6,986 bases of DNA from CAVQBP01 sp964448105 (GTDB lineage: Bacteria > Bacteroidota > Ignavibacteria > Ignavibacteriales > Ignavibacteriaceae). The notes beneath the pieces were generated by a model. It was not told the origin of the DNA. It searched no databases and saw only the letters and a list, made by a program, of their open reading frames with translations. Shown piece after piece: positions 1 through 4,783 of the stretch. The DNA lies in the NCBI GenBank assembly GCA_964448105.1, contig CAYUVK010000162.1:1-6986 (forward strand). Direction: 5' to 3'. The position numbers and the translations under genes were made by a program. Within the stretch, counting starts at the first letter, position 1, and each line of letters starts with the position of its first letter.

Positions 1-594
1 ATAAAAACAGAACCGATGGTTTTCTGGCTGAAACCCGGTGGGAATAATTACCTTTTCGCAAAGATAAATCCAGGCACAAAAGATATTGAAACAATTGCGG
101 TAACCGTAAATTATATCCAATCGGTGTGCAACCGTTTCAGTCCTGAACGTCCATTAAATTGCCAATTCTTAAGCGATTTCTCATTTAATGATGAAAATAA
201 TCTTGAGACTATTAATCAAATAATTTTAATAAGTACAATCTTAATGATTTTTGTAGCATGTCTAGGTCTCTACGGATTGTCATCATTCTTAAACGAACAA
301 AAGACTAAAGAAATTGGTGTACGAAAAGTTCTAGGTGCTTCAGTTACCGGCATAGTAATTATGCTATCAAAAGAGTTTTTTAAGTGGGTGTTAATAGCTA
401 ACATAGTGGCATGGCCTCTTGCTTATTATGTTATGAAACTTGTTTTACAGGACTATGCTTACCGTGTTTCAATAGGAATATGGGTTTTTGCAGCTGCAGG
501 ATCTTTCGCTTTGATAATAGCTCTTTTAACAGTTGGCTGGCAGGCTATAAAAGCTGCAAAGACAAACCCGGTAGAAAGTTTGAGATATGAATAA
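1..594 (+). CDS. FtsX/MacB-type ABC transporter permease, C-terminal part (5' end outside window)
   Basis: This is the last 197 codons of an inner-membrane permease. The frame is open from base 1, so the first ATG at 16 is internal and not a start. The first ~60 residues are the end of the second periplasmic (MacB_PCD-like) domain. They are followed by the three-helix FtsX bundle: a helix around codons 72-95 (ILISTILMIFVACLGLYGL), the cytoplasmic coupling motif KTKEIGVRKVLGAS, a second helix containing KWVLIANIVAWPLAYY, and a last helix ending WQAIKAAKTNPVESLRYE. That C-terminal NPV-SLRYE signature marks the large duplicated permeases of Bacteroidota and relatives. The protein is presumably about 800 residues, like its neighbour at 636. 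Its last ~75 residues align almost without gaps with those of that neighbour, so the two are tandem paralogues. No ATPase is visible. The substrate is unknown. Family assignment is very secure. Confidence 0.95.
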   Translation: MKTEPMVFWLKPGGNNYLFAKINPGTKDIETIAVTVNYIQSVCNRFSPERPLNCQFLSDFSFNDENNLETINQIILISTILMIFVACLGLYGLSSFLNEQKTKEIGVRKVLGASVTGIVIMLSKEFFKWVLIANIVAWPLAYYVMKLVLQDYAYRVSIGIWVFAAAGSFALIIALLTVGWQAIKAAKTNPVESLRYE

Positions 595-635
595 ACTTGA
601 GTAAAAATTTTGACACATGAATTACGGGGATTAAA

Positions 636-3050
636 ATGCTAAAAAATTATTTCAAGATTGCCTTCCGAAATCTGATTAAGCAAAAGCTGTTTTCATTTAT
701 TAATATATTTGGGCTAGCAACCGGAATAACCTGCAGCATTCTTATTATTCTATTTGTTAATTATGAAAAAAGCTATGATCAATTTAATGAAAAAGCAGAC
801 AGGACATATAGAATTGCCGTAAGTGCATTAATCGGAAATACCAAAATAGACCAAACTTATTCATCGGCAATTACTTTTAAAAAATTACTTCAGGACTTCC
901 CTGAAATTGAAACCGGCGTTAAGTTTTTAGGATTCGATGAAAGAACACCGGTTTATATTAATAATAAAATATTTTATGAATCAAATATATACGCCGTTGA
1001 TTCTACTTTTTACGATGTTTTCTCAGTTCCGTTATTGTATGGGAATCCTAAAACTGCTTTAATTGAACCGAATTCAATTGTGCTATCCAGAAGTGCTGCC
1101 CTAAAATATTTCGGGAAAACCGATGTCATCGGGAAAATTATAACATTTAACATTTCCGATGAAAGAGGTTTTGTTGATTTTAAAGTAAGCGGTGTTTCTG
1201 AAAATATGCCTGCTAATTCTCATTTTCATTATTCTATGCTTATTTCCTTAAACAGTTTTCCGGAAATGATTAATAGCCAGGAATGGACATATAATAATTT
1301 CATATCATACATTGTTTTAAAGGAAGGTACCTCCAAAAATCAATTTGAAGTTAAGTTAAAAGATTTCACCAGGAAATATATGGGTGGGAAAAAATTTGAC
1401 GAATGGGTTGCTAAAGGGAATTACTGGAAATATTACTTACAGCCTGTTACAGATATTCATTTAAATTCCGATCTTAATGGTGAGTTTGAACCTAACGGCA
1501 GCGGTACTTACGTAAATATATTTTCTCTCATCAGTATATTTATATTACTAATTGCCTGCATCAACTTCATGAATCTTTCAACTGCAAGATCATCTTTACG
1601 TGCTAAAGAAGTCGGACTTCGGAAAGTTGTAGGCTCAGGCAAAAATAGGTTGATTCTCCAATTTTTATTTGAATCAATACTGCTAAGTTATCTTGCACTG
1701 GGAATTGCTTTAATAATGGTTGAAATTCTCTTACCATATTACAGGAATTTCGTTAATAGACCTGTTACAATGAGTTATTTTGGAAATATTAATATAATTC
1801 TTCTTTTACTTCTTTTCGGATTTTTGGTCGGTGTAATTTCTGGATCATATCCTGCATTTGTGTTATCTTCCTTTAAGCCGATTACTATTTTGAAAAATAA
1901 TGCAATTCAAAAATCCAACCGGTTCAATTTTAGGAATATCCTGGTTGTAGTTCAGTTTGCCATTTCAATTTTTCTAATTGCCGGAACAATGGTTATATAC
2001 CGGCAGCTCCAATATTTGCAGAATAAAAATTTAGGTTTTGAAAAAGAACAGGTAGTTGTAGTAAAAAATCCTGATACTATTAAAAAGAACATACAGCCTT
2101 TTAAACAAGCGTTATATAGTTATAACAATATTGTTAATGTATCGGGATCAAGCTCATTACCGGGTACTCAGTTTAGTAATATTGGCTTTGGTGCGGAAGG
2201 TGTTGATCATGCTTTTACATTAAATCTGTGTGTTTGCGATTATAATTTTCAGAAGACTTTAAAACTTGAGATTCTAAAAGGAAGATTTTTTTCGAAAGAA
2301 TTTCCAACTGATTCATCGGCAATAATACTAAATCAGAAAGCCGTTGATTTATTAGGATGGAGTAATCCAATTGGAAAAAAGATAAATAACTGGAGTAAAA
2401 ACAGAGGTAATTTTCATGTAATCGGTGTAGTTAAAAATTTTCATTATGAGTCTCTCCACCAGCAAATCAGACCAATGGCTTTATTCTACATTGGTGGATA
2501 TTACAAACAGATTGAAAGCTATATTTCTATCAGGGTTAAAACAGGGGATTTATCTAAAACCATAAAATTTGTAGAAAGCAAATGGAATGAATTTACTGCT
2601 GGAGCACCTTTCGAATATTCATTTCTCAATGACGACTTTAATAGTCTATATAATAATGAAAAGCAAACAGAACAATTGTTTTTAATCTTCTCCTTCTTAG
2701 CGATTTTTATTGCTTGTCTCGGTCTGCTTGGTTTGGCTTCTTATTTAGCTGAATTAAGAACCAAAGAAATCGGGATTAGAAAAGTCTTGGGTGCTTCTAT
2801 TAGTAGAATTGTTTTTTCGATGTCCAGGGAATTTGTTAAGTGGGTGGTATTTGCAAATATAGTTGCATGGCCGATTGCTTACTATTTTATTAATAATTGG
2901 CTCCAAAGTTTTGCATACAGAACTAATATAAGCTTATGGATATTTGTTTTATCCGGTGGAATTGCATTGCTGGTTGCATTGACTACTGTAATCTTCCAGG
3001 CGGTTAAAGCTGCAATAGCCAATCCCGTTAATTCTTTAAAATATGAATAG
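636..3050 (+). CDS. FtsX/MacB-type ABC transporter permease, full length (804 aa)
   Basis: This is a complete inner-membrane permease with the duplicated architecture. TM1 lies at about residues 20-42, followed by periplasmic domain 1 (about 45-285). TM2-TM4 lie at about 293-316, 339-365 and 384-411, and TM5 at about 432-454. Periplasmic domain 2 covers about 460-675, and TM6-TM8 lie at about 681-704, 729-753 and 766-792. Each FtsX bundle carries the cytoplasmic coupling helix after its first TM: RAKEVGLRKVVGS (322-334) and RTKEIGIRKVLGAS (708-721). It ends NPVNSLKYE, the family signature. The start at 636 gives the conserved MLKNYFKIAFRNL N-terminus and has a modest purine-rich site, GGGGA, at 626-630. 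It begins 41 bases after the preceding paralogue and ends 8 bases before the DUF6483-like gene, which suggests an operon. Such proteins work with a separate ATPase that is not encoded here. One oddity is a C-x-C (LCVCDY, about 531-536) in periplasmic domain 2. The substrate is unknown. Confidence 0.96.
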   Translation: MLKNYFKIAFRNLIKQKLFSFINIFGLATGITCSILIILFVNYEKSYDQFNEKADRTYRIAVSALIGNTKIDQTYSSAITFKKLLQDFPEIETGVKFLGFDERTPVYINNKIFYESNIYAVDSTFYDVFSVPLLYGNPKTALIEPNSIVLSRSAALKYFGKTDVIGKIITFNISDERGFVDFKVSGVSENMPANSHFHYSMLISLNSFPEMINSQEWTYNNFISYIVLKEGTSKNQFEVKLKDFTRKYMGGKKFDEWVAKGNYWKYYLQPVTDIHLNSDLNGEFEPNGSGTYVNIFSLISIFILLIACINFMNLSTARSSLRAKEVGLRKVVGSGKNRLILQFLFESILLSYLALGIALIMVEILLPYYRNFVNRPVTMSYFGNINIILLLLLFGFLVGVISGSYPAFVLSSFKPITILKNNAIQKSNRFNFRNILVVVQFAISIFLIAGTMVIYRQLQYLQNKNLGFEKEQVVVVKNPDTIKKNIQPFKQALYSYNNIVNVSGSSSLPGTQFSNIGFGAEGVDHAFTLNLCVCDYNFQKTLKLEILKGRFFSKEFPTDSSAIILNQKAVDLLGWSNPIGKKINNWSKNRGNFHVIGVVKNFHYESLHQQIRPMALFYIGGYYKQIESYISIRVKTGDLSKTIKFVESKWNEFTAGAPFEYSFLNDDFNSLYNNEKQTEQLFLIFSFLAIFIACLGLLGLASYLAELRTKEIGIRKVLGASISRIVFSMSREFVKWVVFANIVAWPIAYYFINNWLQSFAYRTNISLWIFVLSGGIALLVALTTVIFQAVKAAIANPVNSLKYE

Positions 3051-3058
3051 CGATTGAT

Positions 3059-3712
3059 ATGATACGGCAAGATTATATAATGAGAATGATAGAGCAGCTT
3101 GTAAAAGTTCTATCAAAAATTCTGCTTAATAAAAAAACAGAAAATTATGAAGAGGCATTTAAGAATATCGATTCTGCTTTTAAAAATATAATAGGTCTTG
3201 ATTACAACCTTATTTCTAGTTTATCAGCCAAAGATATAATTTCTTTATTAGGAATATATAAGGATGATGGCTCTGAAAGTATAAAATATATTATTATTGC
3301 TAGACTGTTAAAAGAGGGAATCGAAATAAAAAAATTGAGCAATAGTGAAGAATTAATTTCTATTTACGATTATCAGAAAATCTTACACTTATATCTTGAA
3401 GGCATCTTGAATAACCAGGATCAGGAGACATCATTAGCCGAATATTATTCAGATGTCAAAGTAGTTGTAAAAGAAATAGACGATGATATTCCTGAGGATA
3501 TAAGATTTAAGTTATTTCAATTTTATGAATTCATTGGTGAATACAATAAAGCCAGAGACGAATTGTTTAAGCTTAGAGCTGTATCTTACCCGAATATTAA
3601 AGACGAGGGAACTAAATTTTACAGAAACCTGGCAAAGCTAAGTGATAGAGATTTACAAAGAGGAAATATATCAAAAAACGACGTAGCAAAAGGACTGGCA
3701 GAGTTCTCCTAA
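3059..3712 (+). CDS. DUF6483-like helical protein, function unknown (217 aa)
   Basis: This is a soluble, probably cytoplasmic, all-helical protein with no signal peptide or TM segment. The N-terminus (MIRQDYIMRMIEQLVKVLSKIL) and the C-terminal block LSDRDLQRGNISKNDVAKGL (about 194-213) match my recollection of the DUF6483 family; this is from memory, not a search. Residues 28-46 and 149-171 (KLFQFYEFIGEYNKARDELF) look like TPR-type helical hairpins, which suggests a protein-protein interaction role. The start at 3059 is preferred because it keeps the complete N-terminal motif, although no Shine-Dalgarno precedes it. Internal ATGs at 3080 and 3086 would remove that motif and also lack a binding site. 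The gene begins 8 bases after the permease stop, so translation may be coupled to the permease. This makes it a possible accessory or regulator of the permease cluster, which is inference only. The coding frame itself is convincing: it is intact, with protein-like composition and family-like ends. Confidence 0.85.
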   Translation: MIRQDYIMRMIEQLVKVLSKILLNKKTENYEEAFKNIDSAFKNIIGLDYNLISSLSAKDIISLLGIYKDDGSESIKYIIIARLLKEGIEIKKLSNSEELISIYDYQKILHLYLEGILNNQDQETSLAEYYSDVKVVVKEIDDDIPEDIRFKLFQFYEFIGEYNKARDELFKLRAVSYPNIKDEGTKFYRNLAKLSDRDLQRGNISKNDVAKGLAEFS

Positions 3713-3774
3713 AGTACAAACTCTAATTCTTAAATCCTTCCATAATGTTATAAAATATAATACCGATTTGTATT

Positions 3775-3814
3775 GTCCGGCAGCGTTCACTTATGTTCAC
3801 CAGCGAACACTAGA
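3775..3814. repeat. Four 10-base-phased GTTC/GAAC-type blocks, possible operator
   Basis: Four consecutive 10-mers read GTCCGGCAGC, GTTCACTTAT, GTTCACCAGC and GAACACTAGA. GTTCAC is repeated exactly 10 bases apart (3785 and 3795), and it is followed in phase by the complementary-sense GAAC at 3805. The whole is bracketed by an inverted pair, ATTGTC (3772-3777) and GACAAT (3813-3818). Spacing of about one helical turn is what a regulator binding one DNA face cooperatively would need. It lies about 200 bases upstream of the gene at 4022. The repeats are seen directly; the operator role is inference. Confidence 0.45.
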
Positions 3815-3971
3815 CAATTTACAAAAGCTAATTTTGGAACCCTTTCAAAATGTTTTAATTAGGCATAATCTTTGAATTTTGTGGTTAAAACAATTCCACT
3901 TATCGGATAATAGAACCGTTTGGATATTAGACTTTATGAGGGCTAAAATTTATTTATATATTCATATTAGT

Positions 3972-4004
3972 ATTGAAATGAATTAAATTTAATTCATTTT
4001 CAAT
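3972..4004. repeat. Long AT-rich palindrome just upstream of the ribosome binding site
   Basis: Bases 3976-3999 form a perfect 24-base palindrome with half-site AAATGAATTAAA and no spacer. Four further pairs (3972-3975 with 4001-4004) extend it when base 4000 is left as a single bulge, giving about 16 pairs in total. It ends four bases before the Shine-Dalgarno region of the gene at 4022. It could be a dimeric repressor operator or, in RNA, an AU-rich hairpin affecting translation start. No U-tract follows the right arm, so a terminator is unlikely. Confidence 0.55.
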
Positions 4005-4007
4005 CTT

Positions 4008-4017
4008 AAAGGAGAAA
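4008..4017 (+). promoter_or_regulatory. Strong Shine-Dalgarno site for the gene at 4022
   Basis: AAAGGAGAAA sits with GGAG ending 7 bases before the ATG at 4022, which is ideal spacing. It fixes the start codon of the secreted protein. Confidence 0.8.
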
Positions 4018-4021
4018 CTAA

Positions 4022-4762
4022 ATGAACTCGAAATGTTACATCTTCTTTTTCCTGTCATTAATACTCTTCACAAACACAATTTTTTCACTGACATCCCCCA
4101 AAAAGAAAATCTATATGGATATTGCTCACGGTCAGAAATTCTGGAATGATCCTGCAGATATGAAGGGTCAGGATGAGAATTGGACTAACAGAGTTAAATA
4201 TATAACAAATCAAATCTCAAAAACAGCTTCTTCAGTAAATGCAGAATTGTTTTATTTAAAAGATGAAATAAAACCTAAAGATTTATCCGGTTGCGATCTT
4301 CTTTTTATTCATATACCCTCCAAACAATATACTCCCAATGAAGTTAAAGCAATAACGGAATACTTAAAAAACGGAGGTTCTCTTTTTCTGGTGATGGATG
4401 AAGATTATTGGTCAACTTTAAATGATGCCAATGTAAATGATATTATCAAACCGTTCGATATACAATTTGGTAAGCAAAGCACGGATACAACATTAGGTGG
4501 AATTACCAAGGCAGGTCTGATAACAGAAAAGCCTTTAAAGATCACCTATTACTATGGAAGAATCATAAATGGAGGTACTCCTTTCTGTTTTAATAAAAAT
4601 GGGGAGTATCCTTTTGGAGTATTTAAGAGTCTAACAAATGGAGGTAAAATAATAGTCATGGGAGATGGGATGACATCGTTATACATGACCAGTTGGAACG
4701 GAGTTAATGATTTTCAATGTGCAGAATTTATGCATGATGCATTTAAGTGGCTTTTAGAATAA
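4022..4762 (+). CDS. Secreted class I glutamine-amidotransferase-like (GIFT/DUF4350-like) protein, 246 aa
   Basis: A probable type I signal peptide covers residues 1-22 or so: MNSK, a hydrophobic core FFFLSLILFTNTIF, and likely cleavage near S22. The only early cysteine (C5) is not in a lipobox. The mature protein begins an alpha/beta fold with a strand at KKKIYMDIAHGQ (27-38). It continues with DLLFIHIPS (92-100), the helix YTPNEVKAITEYLKNGG (103-119) and SLFLVMDED (120-128). It closes with GGKIIVMGDGMTSLY (207-221) and a C-terminal helix ending FKWLLE. The order strand, 'TP-E--A---YLKNGG', strand, late 'V-GDG' is that of GIFT/DUF4350-type domains related to class I GATases and ThuA-like proteins. 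No nucleophile-elbow cysteine is seen, so ligand or sugar binding is likelier than amidotransferase catalysis. Its stop is 21 bases before the permease at 4784, implying co-transcription and a possible periplasmic partnership with it. The exact function is unknown. Confidence 0.85.
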   Translation: MNSKCYIFFFLSLILFTNTIFSLTSPKKKIYMDIAHGQKFWNDPADMKGQDENWTNRVKYITNQISKTASSVNAELFYLKDEIKPKDLSGCDLLFIHIPSKQYTPNEVKAITEYLKNGGSLFLVMDEDYWSTLNDANVNDIIKPFDIQFGKQSTDTTLGGITKAGLITEKPLKITYYYGRIINGGTPFCFNKNGEYPFGVFKSLTNGGKIIVMGDGMTSLYMTSWNGVNDFQCAEFMHDAFKWLLE

Positions 4763-4769
4763 GGGATTC

Positions 4770-4776
4770 AGGAGGG
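4770..4776 (+). promoter_or_regulatory. Strong Shine-Dalgarno site for the permease at 4784
   Basis: AGGAGGG, a near-perfect anti-16S match, ends 7 bases before the ATG at 4784. It confirms the start and supports efficient translation immediately after the secreted-protein gene. Confidence 0.85.
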
Positions 4777-4783
4777 AAAAATT

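Larger units (their letters stand above)
3713..4021. other. Intergenic region between the two gene groups
   Basis: This is a 309-base AT-rich gap with no credible coding frame or RNA gene. It contains a perfect TATAAT at 3756-3761, but I find no matching -35 at the expected distance. It also holds the 10-base-phased block array at 3775-3814, a weak AT stem at 3831-3851, a TAATCTTTG at 3866-3874 that only approximates the Bacteroidetes TAnnTTTG promoter element, a long palindrome at 3972-4004, and a strong ribosome binding site at 4008-4017. The gap most likely carries the end of the upstream transcript and the promoter and operator of the gene at 4022. No transcription start can be placed with confidence. 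Confidence 0.7.

Noticed and set aside
2882..3070. Minus-strand open frame of 62 codons across the end of the permease at 636
   Set aside because: It lies antisense to a secure conserved coding region, with no ribosome binding site or recognisable protein features.
3756..3761. Perfect TATAAT as a sigma-70 -10 box
   Set aside because: No TTGACA-like -35 lies 16-18 bases upstream, and such hexamers arise readily in AT-rich gaps.
3834..3849. Possible sigma-54 -24/-12 promoter starting at TGGAAC
   Set aside because: The -24 GG is present, but the -12 GC at the required spacing is missing (CAAA in place of TTGC).
3831..3851. ATTTTG...CAAAAT stem followed by GTTTTAATT, considered as a terminator for the upstream genes
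   Set aside because: The stem is only six pairs, almost all A-T, with a 9-base loop and no clean T-run. It is too weak to call.
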